Below, piece after piece: positions 1-12,018 of a stretch of 64,000 bases of DNA. Position 1 is the stretch's first letter. Each line of letters opens with the position of its first letter. This DNA comes from Azorinus chamasolen. Lineage: Eukaryota > Mollusca > Bivalvia > Cardiida > Solecurtidae. A program made the position numbers and the translations under genes. The notes beneath the pieces are model-generated. The model did not search any database, was not told the origin of the DNA, and saw nothing but the letters and a program-made list of their open reading frames with translations. Location: assembly GCA_963576725.1 (NCBI GenBank), contig OY755240.1, positions 37,040,629 through 37,104,628 on the forward strand, read 5' to 3'.

Positions 1-1374
1 CTGTTGTATTGTATACTTCAGAAAAATTGCACACGGCATTGTTCCTTATTCTTCTGTATATACGATAATAAGTTTTATCTCTACCAGATTTAGACATTAT
101 GTACTATATAATAATGTAGGTCTTGATCAGTTAAAAATAGTTGTATCAATTTTAAAGACAATGGTGTTTTTATTCCTCACAGGCAATACATGTATATGTA
201 AAATGAACACTATAGTGAACTACCAGGCCTAAGAAAGTGTTGGATCACTAATTAATAACTTTTTGCTTCACTAAACACAAAACCCGTAAATGCATGGAGA
301 TGTCAGTATGTTTTAATGGCATTCTGAAAAGACAGGTAGCAAATTAATTATCTCCTGAAAAGATTTTACTTTGACTTCATTTACAATCTGTAAATAGAAC
401 TTTCCAGAAGACATCTAGATTACCTTCCCCCATTTTTCCAAAAAATCTTCAAATATTAGGTAAGACAGTTTGAATGTTTGAAATTATTGCCTTTTTTCAC
501 CTTGAGTGGGTTCAATACTTAGTTTTATTGGGGCCAACACCCAAGTAATGCGTTGTTATGCTTCTTGTTATGCTTTTCATTCTAGATTCTAAGATCAGTG
601 TTTGTGTGTGTGTGTGGGGGGGGGGGGGGGTAGCTTGCTACATTGAAGCTGCAATAATTTAATAATTTAAAAGTAAAGTAGATCTATTGTCAAAATGAAT
701 AAAAAATTAATCAATCATTGTATTTATGTGTCTTATTTTGATTGAATAAGTGTAAAAATATTCATTTCCATGCATTTAGTGACCCACTAGTCCAAAATTT
801 TGACAGCGTCGAGAAAATCGGTTGCCTGTCTCTGTCGGTCATTAAGCGTCGAGAACAAACATATACGTTTATTACCAAAAATAAATGAACAAGCAATAAT
901 TTAATGTGCTTATACTCTTAATTTGATTGAATAAATGTAAGCTAATTCATTTCTTTACTTTTATTGCCCTGCTCTATGGGTATAAAATTACTATCAAGCA
1001 TACACGTGTAAATGTCGAGACGGGATCTGGCATATTTATGACTAAGGGAAACCACTGTCGATGACTTTATAATATAACTTCAGAAAAAACAAACCTGCAT
1101 GCGTATCACATGTATTCCAATTCTAACACTTGATTTATTATCCGATTTGCACATATTAATAATATATGACATAACCACCAAATGTAGTCCAGTTTCTGTA
1201 ATTTAAACTTATTAAACTATTTGAAAATAATTTGAGTATTTTGTACTGGTATGACAACAGCTAGTAAACTAATAAATGATTTTTATTTTTTTTCTGCAAA
1301 GGCAAAACTTGCTCAAAATAAAATAGTTTTTACTCAAGGAATGTGTATTAGCTTGTAAGCTTGTTGTTTGCACT
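1..1374. other. AT-rich flank without a gene
   Basis: No convincing coding region, RNA gene or element boundary is visible. There is a short GT run followed by a poly-G run near 601-630. Two degenerate copies of a roughly 190-bp segment (around 700-780 and 890-960) share the phrase TTTGATTGAATAA. The region ends at the target duplication of the large inverted-repeat element. Confidence 0.5.
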
Positions 1375-1380
1375 TTGAGT
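1375..1380. repeat. Left 6-bp target-site duplication (TTGAGT)
   Basis: TTGAGT directly precedes the first base of the left arm, and the same six bases directly follow the right arm at 10056-10061. A 6-bp duplication next to AG termini is the hallmark of Polinton/Maverick integration. Confidence 0.85.
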
Positions 1381-1451
1381 AGTAGTATGGGCGTCTCTTT
1401 GGAGTCAAACAAAGATGACGTAATCTTGCGTAATCGCGGCCATTTTGTTTC

Positions 1452-1546
1452 TATATATAGTAACACGAGAGGAGCTCATTTGCATATAAGGAGATTGTAG
1501 TTTGTCACGGGTATTCGCGGATAACAGTCGGCCATGTATGACGTCA
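1452..1546 (+). promoter_or_regulatory. Promoter-like motif cluster near the left end
   Basis: Within 170 bp of the terminus lie TATATATAG (1452-1460), the octamer ATTTGCAT (1478-1485) and a perfect CRE palindrome TGACGTCA (1539-1546). The mirror set is in the right arm: TGACGTCA 9890-9897, ATGCAAAT 9951-9958 and CTATATATAG 9976-9985. Their conservation in both arms and close spacing suggest a promoter or origin-associated role, but the function is inferred from motif identity only. Confidence 0.35.
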
Positions 1547-1916
1547 CATTTAAATTGTGAAAGATCTGGAGCTACACGGTATACAGAGCTGACGTGTATA
1601 CCTCGATCTGATAAGTACTCACGGGCATTGAGGGTCAGGCCCTTTCCTTATCAGACCATGTATTAGAGACACACAAGTCTAATAAATAAATATATAAATA
1701 TATAAATAAATAAATAAATAAATAAATAAGGTACCTCTTTATACCATGTATACTCTTCAACGTCCTCAGATCAAATGACTGAAATGACCAAAGTTGTTTT
1801 CCTTCAAGCGCATGCGTGGGTAGAGGGCGCTGTATGCGTAGCTATTTTTAGAATGATATCATAGTTATTTTTAGCTACAGTATTTCACCATCATTGCATC
1901 AGCCAAGCCTAACAAT

Positions 1917-2095
1917 AGTCTTTACAAACTTCGGGGCTAATCCCCTTAAAGGCTCCATACAGTCTGGGGATCTATTGACAGAGGACCGGAAGGTCTAACA
2001 ATGGTCTTTACAAACCTCTGGACTAATCCCCTCAAAGTCTCCACACAGTCTGGGGATCTATTGATAGAGGACCGGAAAGTCTAACAATGGTCTAT
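1917..2095 (+). repeat. Two-copy ~86-bp minisatellite in the left arm
   Basis: Units contain CAGTCTGGGGATCTATTGA followed by GAGGACCGGAAGGTCTAAC. The right arm carries about five copies of the reverse complement (about 9100-9540), so the arms have changed copy number independently. Confidence 0.75.
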
Positions 2096-2099
2096 TTAA

Positions 2100-2940
2100 A
2101 CATCACGTTTATTCAAACATCAGGTACATCAAGTTTGATACCCTAAAATTCAACTACACACCTCAAGTTTGATATTAACCATACGGACAGTACTGAAGAT
2201 ATACATATAAGGAATACAGTTGCGTGTTAAGTAACAACAGAAATTATTACTAATTGCACTTGTTCTAAAATCTATTGCAACCTCGATCAGCTTCTACCCT
2301 ATTGAAACCTAATAAAAGTGTCAATATATATATATATACACGCTATTCACTCTTGACTTGAAGGTACATATTTATAAACCTTTACATGCACAGTAAATTG
2401 CCGTCTACTGTCATTGCTTTCTCAAAAACAAATAAGAAGTTGTGCTTGGCCTCGTTACAGTAGGGTTAACATTTTATCAACAAATCAAGATACTAATCAT
2501 AACGCTACTAACTAGATCTATATAGACATGTTCAAGTTTGATACCCTAAAATTCAAACAAAATGTAAAACTACACACCTCAAGTTTGATATTAACCATAC
2601 GGACAGTACTGAAGATATACATATAAGGAATACAGTTGCGTGTTAAATAATAACAGAACTTATTACAAATTGCACTTGTTCCAAACTATATTGCAGCTTC
2701 GATCAGCTTCTACCCTAGTGAAACGTAATGAAAGTGTCAATATAGACACGCTATTCACTCTTGACTTGAAGGTACATATTTATAAACCTTTACATACACA
2801 GTAAATTGTCGTCTGCTGTCATTGCTTTCTCAAAAATAAATAAGACTGTGTTTTGCCTCGTTACAGTAGGGTTAACATTTTATCAACAAATCAAGATACT
2901 AATCATAACGCTACTAACTAGATCAATATAGACATGTTTA
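2100..2940 (+). repeat. ~420-bp direct duplication inside the left arm
   Basis: Two consecutive segments share long stretches, including CTCAAGTTTGATATTAACC and GCTTCTACCCTA. The same duplicated pair occurs inverted in the right arm (about 8280-9070). The duplication therefore pre-dates the copying of one arm into the other. Confidence 0.7.
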
Positions 2941-4185
2941 CACTCATCTAAAGCGGAAACAGTTTAGATCTAGATCAGATACTGTGAGATAATTTAGGTA
3001 TGGGTAGTTGGTTAAAATCACATTCACATAAAAGATCCATTTTAGGGACCACTGCGGTTTATATGTCATAATGAGAGTGACTTGGATTACGCTTAACACC
3101 TATTCTATAGAGGAATCGGTCAATGTTTACGTAACTACTGTAATAGCCATGGTAACGGATTAAAATGAAATCAAATTTGAAAACTTTACACAGAGTTTAT
3201 AGCGAAGTGAAATACATGACTGTAATATGTTTCGCTACAAATATGATAAAAAGATAGATATGTGTATAATAGAAAAAGGAGTTTGAAAACTTTATATTTA
3301 TTACCTTAAAAAACAAATATGTACAAGAGAGTCAAATGTAAACAATTAAATCCATTTCACCCCTGTTTTAGATCAATACTTTTTCGCTAAAGTTCTTTCA
3401 AGACCATATTTGCCTAAAAATCATCAAAACCTTTCAATTAAGTATAGGGTTCTCAAAATAAATGTTTATGATTCGATAGTTATTATCATTTATTGGTTTT
3501 TAAACTTTAAATTTTAATCTCCTCAAACTGTATAAAACTATACACCATTGTAAAGATCTCGTCACGCAGATCAAGAAAATGTATACATATAAGGTCCTAT
3601 CTCTTACCCTTACCGAGTTATAGCCTTTTCAAAATAATTCTATGACGTCATTTAGCTCATGAATATGCACGATTCAACTTTAAATTTTAAAACCGCCATA
3701 ACACCTTTAGTTTTCGACCGATTGTGATGATGTTGGTGTCAATTTAGCCTAAAATTGTCTCATGAATTCATTGGTAAAGTCAATTTAAGGCTGTCTTATA
3801 ACATGAACAAAGTTTAATTTTTCACATACATTTAATTATGTATTTTTGTTTTTGTTTTGTTATTTTATTTTAATCAAAAGCGTTGCACATGGACATATCA
3901 TCTGCATATCACCAGAAAGAATGTTTGATACTGAATTTATAAAATATATAGGTTGATGTGCTTATCTCTATTAACCCCCCGACAAACACACGTTTTAAAT
4001 CAAATCAAATGTTAAAAAACAAAATGAAATTTAAAACAGGTAAGAAAATTTACAAGGCCATATCTCCTTTATGTATTGACCGAATAGTGTCATGTTTGGT
4101 ATCGTTGGAAAGGATTTTAACAGATCTACCTGTTTAACACACTGAAAATTGGAGGTGGTGGTGGTGGTGGAGGTGGTGAGAAACA

Positions 4186-4541
<356 letters not shown>

Positions 4542-4621
4542 AAGTGGTACTCTACTACCAAGTTGAAACAACGTAAGAATAACCACGGTAATTATCATAG
4601 TAAATACGTATCGTTTTGATC

Positions 4622-5440
4622 ATGTATAAATGCGAATTTTGTGACAACACTTATGTTTGGCTTCATGACCTTAAACGTCACACAAAAAATAAACATTCTG
4701 ATACTCCAAAAGCTTTAAATATGTTGAAACAGGAGACTACAGAGGAGTTCGGCAAAAAGCAACATGCTATTGTTTTTCACCATCCTTTAACAATGGTAGT
4801 CAGTGGACCCAGTGGAAGCGGGAAAACTCATTGGACCAGACAGTTGTTGAATTCTTCCCTCATTCAACCTTCCCCTCAAAGAATTATCTGGTGTTACGGA
4901 CAATGGCAGCCTCTTTATGAACATTTACAACAGGAGTTACCTGGTATCCAATTCATCCATGGAATTCCTGATCATCTCAACGACTCAGACTTTATTGATG
5001 GCACACAACGTACAGTGATTGTGTTAGACGACTTGATGACAGAAGCTAAGTGCGATCAACGCATCGCTGATCTTTTTACCGAAGGAAGTCATCATCGAAA
5101 TCTTTCGGTGGTGTATTTGACCCAGAACCTGTTTCCACAAGGTAAAGCGTGTCGAGATATCACCCTAAATACGCAGTATCTTGTACTGTTCAATAATCCT
5201 ATCGACCGACAACAGGTGGCCACTTTGGCCAGACGCATTTATCCCAATACTAGTGCACATTTTATGAAACGGTATGAGGAGGCAGTACGTAAACCCCGAG
5301 GTCATCTGGTAGTGGATTTGAAAGCTCAAACTCCGGAACATAATCGTTTGAACACAAACATATTTCAAAATAGCTTGACTAACCAAGGGTCGTGTATGTC
5401 CAAACAGGTTGAGAATAATAAGCAAACACTGTTTGCTTAC

Positions 5441-5497
<57 letters not shown>

Positions 5498-6100
5498 ACT
5501 GAAGATGGAAATGAAGATCATGATAAGACTGATGATGATAAGGATGATGATGATGATGATACTGATGATGATGATGATGCTAATGAAGAGGAGGATACAG
5601 TGACATTCAAAGATAAATCAAGAAAACGACACTATCAATCTGTATATATGGAACCTCCGGGAAAACGTAGAAGGTGCGAGGTAGGCTATGCGTGCCGTGA
5701 TATATGGGGTAGACGTTTCCAAGATCCCCTCAGACAGCAAAATGCAGAAAAGTTCAAAGCTGAATGTGATTGGTACTCAGAACAAGGACTGTCTTCGGAG
5801 AAAGCATGTCTTCAGGCGGCTAACGATAGTTTACCTCAGTTAAGAAAGAGGTTAAGACGAGACTATGGTCAGTTTCTGATCGATTTTTATGCTCTGCAAA
5901 AAGATCCATTACAACAACAAATTCTTCAGTCAGCTAAACACCTCAGATGGTTACACGGCATGAGTATGGCTGAATCAATCAGACAGGGCATCAAACTGAG
6001 GAAAAATCTGTTTGAAGCGTTATGGCCTAATCATGACACTGAAGACTTGACACGATGTATTGAAAAGTATTATGAAGATGCTGCAGAGGAAACCACGTAA
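4622..6100 (+). CDS. Polinton/adintovirus-type packaging ATPase with C2H2 finger and acidic/basic C-terminal extension
   Basis: The protein has 492 residues from the ATG at 4622, which places the C2H2 finger right at the N-terminus (C4, C7, H20, H25). The ATPase domain follows, with Walker A GPSGSGKT (62-69), Walker B VIVLDD followed by LM (132-139), a SHHRN segment and the TQN motif (167-169). These match the A32-like branch of the FtsK/HerA superfamily, which pumps DNA into capsids in Polintons, adintoviruses and large DNA viruses. The family domain is usually about 250 residues. Here it is followed by an Asp/Glu tract (274-326, encoded by a GAT microsatellite), a basic GKRRRC stretch and a ~140-residue, probably helical, C-terminal region that I do not recognise. 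The frame is intact. DNA packaging or a related role is inferred from family membership. Confidence 0.88.
5441..5598 (+). repeat. In-frame (GAT)n microsatellite encoding the poly-Asp tract
   Basis: Eighteen consecutive GAT codons are followed by further GAT-rich sequence, all inside the ATPase reading frame. It separates the ATPase domain from the C-terminal region. Polymorphism is expected. Because the unit is a triplet, length changes keep the frame. Confidence 0.9.
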
Positions 6101-6156
6101 GAAGGATAGCAGAAGAAACTACGTAAGAAGGGTCTAAGCAAGTAAAGTTAACAAAC

Positions 6157-6519
6157 ATGGGTTCCATAGAAGTCTACGATTACCAACAAATGAAATGGAT
6201 CCCTTATATACCTGACCCGAACAAAGCTGAACGATTATATCAGGAATATAAAGCTAAATTAGAAGAAAAGAAGCATGGACCAGGATACATGGAAAAACTG
6301 TTACAGGACAAAGATGAAAAATTGAGGGATACAGAACGGAAACTGAAGGAAGCAGAAGCAAAATTAAAACATGGTCCCAGTGTCAATTTAGTGACACCCG
6401 TGGCCCAAGGCATTGAAATGGCTCTGTCAGAAGTAAAACGAGCTGCAAAGCAAAAAGAAAATGGCAGGGTGCTACAGAATGATCAGTCAAAGTTAGACTG
6501 GAGAAAATGGAAATACTAA
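6157..6519 (+). CDS. Small charged coiled-coil protein of the Polinton-like element
   Basis: The protein has 120 residues, starting at the ATG 56 bp after the ATPase stop and on the same strand. Residues 1-20 are aromatic- and proline-rich (VYDY, WIPYIP). Residues 22-39 and 44-71 are lysine/glutamate-rich helix, the second with coiled-coil spacing, bracketed by two KHGP tetrapeptides. The tail is basic and ends WRKWKY. I do not recognise a family. Position next to the ATPase and co-orientation suggest a packaging or virion-associated partner, but this is inference. The frame is intact, with no signal peptide or membrane segment. AATAAA signals overlap and follow the stop. Confidence 0.65.
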   Translation: MGSIEVYDYQQMKWIPYIPDPNKAERLYQEYKAKLEEKKHGPGYMEKLLQDKDEKLRDTERKLKEAEAKLKHGPSVNLVTPVAQGIEMALSEVKRAAKQKENGRVLQNDQSKLDWRKWKY

Positions 6520-6527
6520 TAAATAAA
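6518..6527 (+). terminator. Overlapping AATAAA polyadenylation signals
   Basis: AATAAA occurs at 6518-6523 (overlapping the stop codon) and at 6522-6527, directly after the second gene. This would suit a common 3' end for both genes. I infer one bicistronic or spliced transcript from it, which the sequence alone does not prove. Confidence 0.5.
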
Positions 6528-6777
6528 ACAGAACCATTCTGCATTTTTAAGTCAGTAAACTACAGAGATCATATTTACACCATAGCAAGAACTTGACAAA
6601 TACACCAAGTGAAAACATAAAACTGGTGACAAATGGTAAACAGAGAGAGAGAGACAACTTGAAGAACAATAATTGAAGAAAGGCAATGGGGGCCATGTGT
6701 GGGATAGGGGGTGTTCTGAGATGTGGTATCGCCTTCTCGTGGCTCAGAACGTGAGTAATCTCTACGAGATGAAACTA
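6528..6777. other. Unique spacer between the small gene and the right arm
   Basis: About 250 bp with a short GAGAGAGAGA run near 6644 and no convincing open frame. It lies in the centre but outside the arms, so it is element-specific single-copy sequence. Confidence 0.4.
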
Positions 6778-6791
6778 AGAGTACCACTTGC

Positions 6792-6825
<34 letters not shown>

Positions 6826-6872
6826 GCTGCTACTACTGCTGCTGCTGCTACTGCTACTGCTGCTGCTGCTGC

Positions 6873-6908
<36 letters not shown>

Positions 6909-9900
6909 TCTCACCACCTCCACCACCACCACCACCTCCAATTTTCAGTGTGTTAAACAGGTAGATCTGTTAAAATCCTTTCCAACGATACCAAACATGA
7001 CTGCTGCTGCTGCTGCTGCTGCTGTTGTTTCTCACCACCTCCACCACCACCACCACCTCCAATTTTCAGTGTGTTAAACAGGTAGATCTGTTAAAATCCT
7101 TTCCAACGATACCAAACATGACACTATTCGGTCAATACATAAAGGAGATATGGCCTTGTAAATTTTCTTACCTGTTTTAAATTTCATTTTGTTTTTTAAC
7201 ATTTGATTTGATTTAAAATGTGTGTTTGTCGGGGGGGTTAATAGAGATAAGCACATCAACCTATATATTTTATAAATTCAGTATCAAACATTCTTTCTGG
7301 TGATATACAGATGATATGTCCATGTGCAACGCTTTTAATTAAAATAAAATAACAAAACAAAAACAAAAATACATAATAAAATGTATGTGAAAAATTAAAC
7401 TTTGTTCATGTTATAAGACAGCCTTAAATTGACTTTGACTGAATTGACACCAACATCATCAAAATCGGTCGAAAACTAAAGTGTTATGGCGGTTTTAAAA
7501 TTTAGAGTTGAATCGTGCATATTCATGAGCTAAATGACGTCATAGAATTATTTTGAAAAGGCTATAACTCGGTAAGGGTAAGAGATAGGACCTTATATGT
7601 ATACATTTTCTTGATCTGCGCGACGAGATCTTTACAATGGTGTATAGTTTTATACAGTTTGAGGAGATTAAAATTTAAAGTTTAAAAACCAATAAATGAT
7701 AATAACTATCGAATCATAAACATTTATTTTGAGAACCCTATACTTAATTGAAAGGTTTTGATGATTTTTAGGCAAATATGGTCTTGAAAGAACTTTAGCG
7801 AAAAAGTATTGATCTAAAACAGGGGTGAAATGGATTTAATTGTTTACATTTGACTCTCTTGTACATATTTGTTTTTTAAGGTAATAAATATAAAGTTTTC
7901 AAACTCCTTTTTCTATTATACACATATCTATCTATTTACCATATTTGTAGCGAAACATATTACAGTCATGTATTTCACTTCGCTATAAACTCTGTGTAAA
8001 GTTTGCAAATTTGATTTCATTTTAATCCGTTACCATGGCTATTACAGTAGTTACGTAAACATTGACCGATGCCTCTATAGAATAGGTGTTAAGCGTAATC
8101 CAAGTCACTCTCATTATGACATATAAACCGCATTGGTCCCTAAAATGGATCTTTTATGTGAATGTGATTTTAACCAACTACCCATACCTAAATTATCTCA
8201 CAGTATCTGATCTAGATCTAAACTGTTTCCGCTTTAGATGAGTGTAAACATGTCTATATTGATCTAGTTAGTAGCGTTATGATTAGTATCTTGATTTGTT
8301 GATAAAATGTTAACCCTACTGTAACGAGGCAAAACACAGTCTTATTTATTTTTGAGAAAGCAATGACAGCAGACGACAATTTACTGTGTATGTAAAGGTT
8401 TATAAATATGTACCTTCAAGTCAAGAGTGAATAGCGTGTCTATATTGACACTTTCATTACGTTTCACTAGGGTAGAAGCTGATCGAAGCTGCAATATAGT
8501 TTGGAACAAGTGCAATTAGTAATCATTTCTGTTGTTACTTAACACGCAACTGTATTCCTTATATGTATATCTTCAGTACTGTCCGTATGGTTAATATCAA
8601 ACTTGAGGTGTGTAGTTTTACATTTTGTTTGAATTTTAGGGTATCAAACTTGAACATGTCTATATAGATCTAGTTAGTAGCGTTATGATTAGTATCTTGA
8701 TTTGTTGATAAAATGTTAACCCTACTGTAACGAGGCCAAGCACAACTTCTTATTTGTTTTTGAGAAAGCAATGACAGCAGACGGCAATTTACTGTGCATG
8801 TAAAGGTTTATAAATATGTACCTTCAAGTCAAGAGTGAATAGCGTGTATATATATTGACACTTTTATTAGGTTTCAATAGGGTAGAAGCTGATCGAAGCT
8901 GCAATAGATTTTAGAACAAGTGCAATTAGTAATAATTTCTGTTGTTACTTAACACGCAACTGTATTCCTTATATGTATATTTTCAGTACTGCCCGTATGG
9001 TTAATATCAAACTTGAGGTGTGTAGTTTTACATTTTGTTTGAATTTTAGGGTATCAAACTTGATGTACCTGATGTTTGAAGAAACGTGATGTTTAAATAG
9101 ACCATTGTTAGACTTTCCGGTCCTCTATCAATAGATCCCCAGACTGTATGGAGCCTTTAAGGGGATTAGCCCCGAGGTTTGTAAAGACCATTGTTAGACC
9201 TTCCGGTCCTCTATCAATAGATCCCCAGACTGTATGGAGCCTTTAAGGGGATTAGCCCCCGAGGTTTGTAAAGACCATTGTTAGACCTTCCGGTCCTCTA
9301 TCAATAGATCCCCAGACTGTATGGAGACTTTAAGGGGATTAGCCCCGAAGTTTGTAAAGACCATTGTTAGACCTTCCGGTCCTCTATCAATAGATCCCCA
9401 GACTGTATGGAGCCTTTAAGGGGATTAGCCGCGAAGTTTGTAAAGACCATTGTTAGACCTTCCGGTCCTCTATCAATAGATCCCCAGACTGTACGGAGCC
9501 TTTAAGGGGATTAGCCCCCGAGGTTTGTAAAGACCATTGTTAGGCTTGGCTGATGCAATGATGGTGAAATACTGTAGCTAAAAATAACTATGATATCATT
9601 CTAAAAATAGATACGCGTACAGCGCCCTCTACCCACGCATGCGCTTGAAGGAAAACAACTTTGGTCATTTCAGTCATTTGATCTGAGGACGTCGAAGAGT
9701 ATACATGGTAGAAAGAGGTACCTTATTTATTTATTTATTTATATATTTATATATTAGACTTGTGTGTCTCTAATACATGGTCTGATAAGGAAAGGGCCTG
9801 ACCCTCAATGCCCGTGAGTACTTACCAGATCGAGGTATACACGTCAGCTCTGTATACCGTGTAGCTCCAGATCTTTCACAATTTAAATGTGACGTCATAC

Positions 9901-10055
9901 ATGACCGACTGTTATCCGCGAATACCCGTGACAAACTACAATCTCCTTATATGCAAATGAGCTCCTCTCGTGTTACTATATATAGAAACAAAATGGTCGC
10001 GATTACGCAAGATTACGTCATCTTTGTTTGACTCCAAAGAGACGCCCATACTACT
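6778..10055 (-). repeat. Right terminal inverted repeat of the Polinton-like element
   Basis: This is the reverse complement of 1381-4553, with small indels. Distinctive differences are a shorter CTG array, a local tandem duplication (about 6905-7001 repeated at 7027-7120, each carrying the same CCACCTCCACCACC...CCAAACATGAC segment) and about five instead of two copies of the ~86-bp minisatellite. The arm ends CCCATACTACT at 10055, next to TTGAGT. Confidence 0.88.
9100..9540 (-). repeat. Five-copy ~86-bp minisatellite in the right arm
   Basis: Each unit reads GACCATTGTTAGACCTTCCG, then TCAATAGATCCCCAGACTGT and AAGGGGATTAGCC. Copies are near-identical, which indicates recent expansion relative to the two copies in the left arm. 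Confidence 0.85.
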
Positions 10056-10061
10056 TTGAGT
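10056..10061. repeat. Right 6-bp target-site duplication (TTGAGT)
   Basis: Identical to 1375-1380 and directly abutting the right terminus. Confidence 0.85.
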
Positions 10062-10139
10062 AATTAATTGTTTGCAGCAATTATGGTAAGCGCACGCGCC
10101 CGGCTTACATGGCAGGGATTTTCAAGAGTTTAATTTCTC

Positions 10140-10840
10140 AAACATGAGCAAACACACGCTGTTTGTTCACGGCTTTTCTTAATTAGCTTGGATTTTGCAA
10201 ACATGTTACGAGGCTCAAATCACACATAGTGCTTCTCGACGCTAAATTCAGGCCACTACAGTTTTCTAGTCGCTGTTTTTTAAGAGGCTCAAATCACACA
10301 TAGGGTTTTGTGACTCTAAATTCTGGCCGCTACAGTATTCTAATTCTAGATACAAACTGCTACGGCCTTTGCGAATACAGTAGAGCCAGATCAGACTGCT
10401 CCTTTACAGTTTTCTAGTCCATCTGGGTCCGCTCTGTTTCTAGTCGCTATTTTTCGGAGCCTCAAGTCAAGCATCGTGGTTCGCGACGCTGAATTCGGTC
10501 CGCTACAGTTTTCTAGTCGCTGATTCTGTAGACTGCTACTATTTGCAAACATAGATCCAGATCACACGGCTCCTATAGCAACCGTCTGATCTGGGTCTGC
10601 TCTGTTTCTAATTGTTCATTTCACACGTATATTACTAGCCGAGTTTCTTCTTGGATCTTATATACATGTATGCAGAAATCTTCTCGTCGCTTAATCTACC
10701 AGTACTTATTTCACAAGTATAATAGGCCTAGATCTACACGCAGAACTCTTCTCGTCGCTGAATTTGGTCCGCTACAGTTTTCAAGTCGCTGATTCTGTAG
10801 ACTGCTACTATTTGCAAACATATCCTGATATTACATAGTT
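10140..10840. repeat. Degenerate tandem array (TTTTCTAGTCGCTG units)
   Basis: The phrase CTACAGTTTTCTAGTCGCTG recurs with AGGCTCAAATCACACATAG, and the pair GACTGCTACTATTTGCAAAC appears near 10530 and 10800. Units are diverged and of unequal length. No gene is visible. Confidence 0.6.
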
Positions 10841-10863
10841 ACTTCCCTTGCAGTTATTTCCCC

Positions 10864-11809
10864 AGTAGATCCTGATATTACTGATATTCACATGGCGCTG
10901 TTCTGTGAGCATACTGCTTGTGCAAGGTCCAGATTGTGGAGTAATATCCACTGTATCTTTGGCAACGATGTATTTCGCAAACTTATCTCGTGTACCCCAC
11001 GTATGCAACTGGTCCATCTTTTGTCTGGACTACGTCATTTCTTGTATTCTGATCTAGACACAACCTGTCTACGAGTTGTTGGAGCATTTTGTTGTAATAT
11101 ACAACATTTTGGCTACAGGAAATAGGGCACTTTTTGTTGCTTGAGATAAGCTGAACATTTGTTCTAACTGAAATAATCAATGTATTAACATGTCAGTATA
11201 TGTTGTATATCTCAGTTTAAACTTCGGAATCTGTAATATAATGTTTATTCTAATCCACAGTAGTCGTGGTATGGTAGTTCCTGCCAATGGGAAGTATTGT
11301 ATGCGTTAACTTTATAGTCAAGCTTGTGTTGGTTTTAACTCTTTCCTTTACATAGCGATACGTTCATGTCTGTTAAACAGAGTAAAGTCAGGTCAGACGT
11401 TTCCAACAGGAGTCGTCCGATCAGGGCACAATGCATGTTTATGTGATTGCATAGCTTTGATCAGTCAGCTTAGTCGTTTGTCCTGGACAAAACGGAGTGG
11501 TTGTCGGATCAAATCATGCTGAAATAATTTTCAGTAAGGAAAGGGTTAAGGACGTTTGCCGTCACTCTGTGTTTCGTTTCGACAGAGTAATGGCACATGG
11601 CGTCTATACTGTAGTCATAGCACATCGTCATCAGCACTCATAGTCATCATCGCTTTCATCATTATCATTGTAAATCGTCGCATTCATGTTTTGTTCAGTG
11701 TTCATTGTACTGTAAATAACATTTGTGATTGTACTTGTTTACTGTGTTTGTATGTGAAATATTTCTATGCTCTCCTGATCTGGAGGAAATAAAGATTATT
11801 ATTATTATT
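10864..11809 (+). mobile_element. Retroposed LINE-like 3' fragment with (ATT)n tail
   Basis: A 946-bp segment ends GGAAATAAAGATTATTATTATT and is flanked by 23-bp direct repeats, ACTTCCCTTGCARTTATTTC plus CCC, at 10841-10863 and 11810-11832, with one mismatch. Long duplications and a 3' microsatellite tail are signatures of target-primed reverse transcription. The 3' end resembles the untranslated end of Jockey/CR1-group LINEs. No reverse transcriptase coding remains, so it is a 5'-truncated LINE or a derived non-coding retroelement. Confidence 0.7.
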
Positions 11810-12018
11810 ACTTCCCTTGCAATTATTTCCCCTGAATATTACTGCTTAGTTAAATGCCTAGATTTAAATTTAAGCATGTTATTTTATTAATATGGTTTAT
11901 TATTATGTCATAAATGAAATTCAATCAATTAAAATGATGAACTATCTATTTTGTATTCATGCATTTATTTTATTGTGATAAAATCTAGTTGAATATATAA
12001 AACTGTTATGTCTCAATC

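Noticed and set aside
5409..5603. Methionine-rich frame and isoleucine-rich reverse frame over the GAT array
   Set aside because: Out-of-frame readings of the poly-Asp microsatellite inside the intact ATPase gene.
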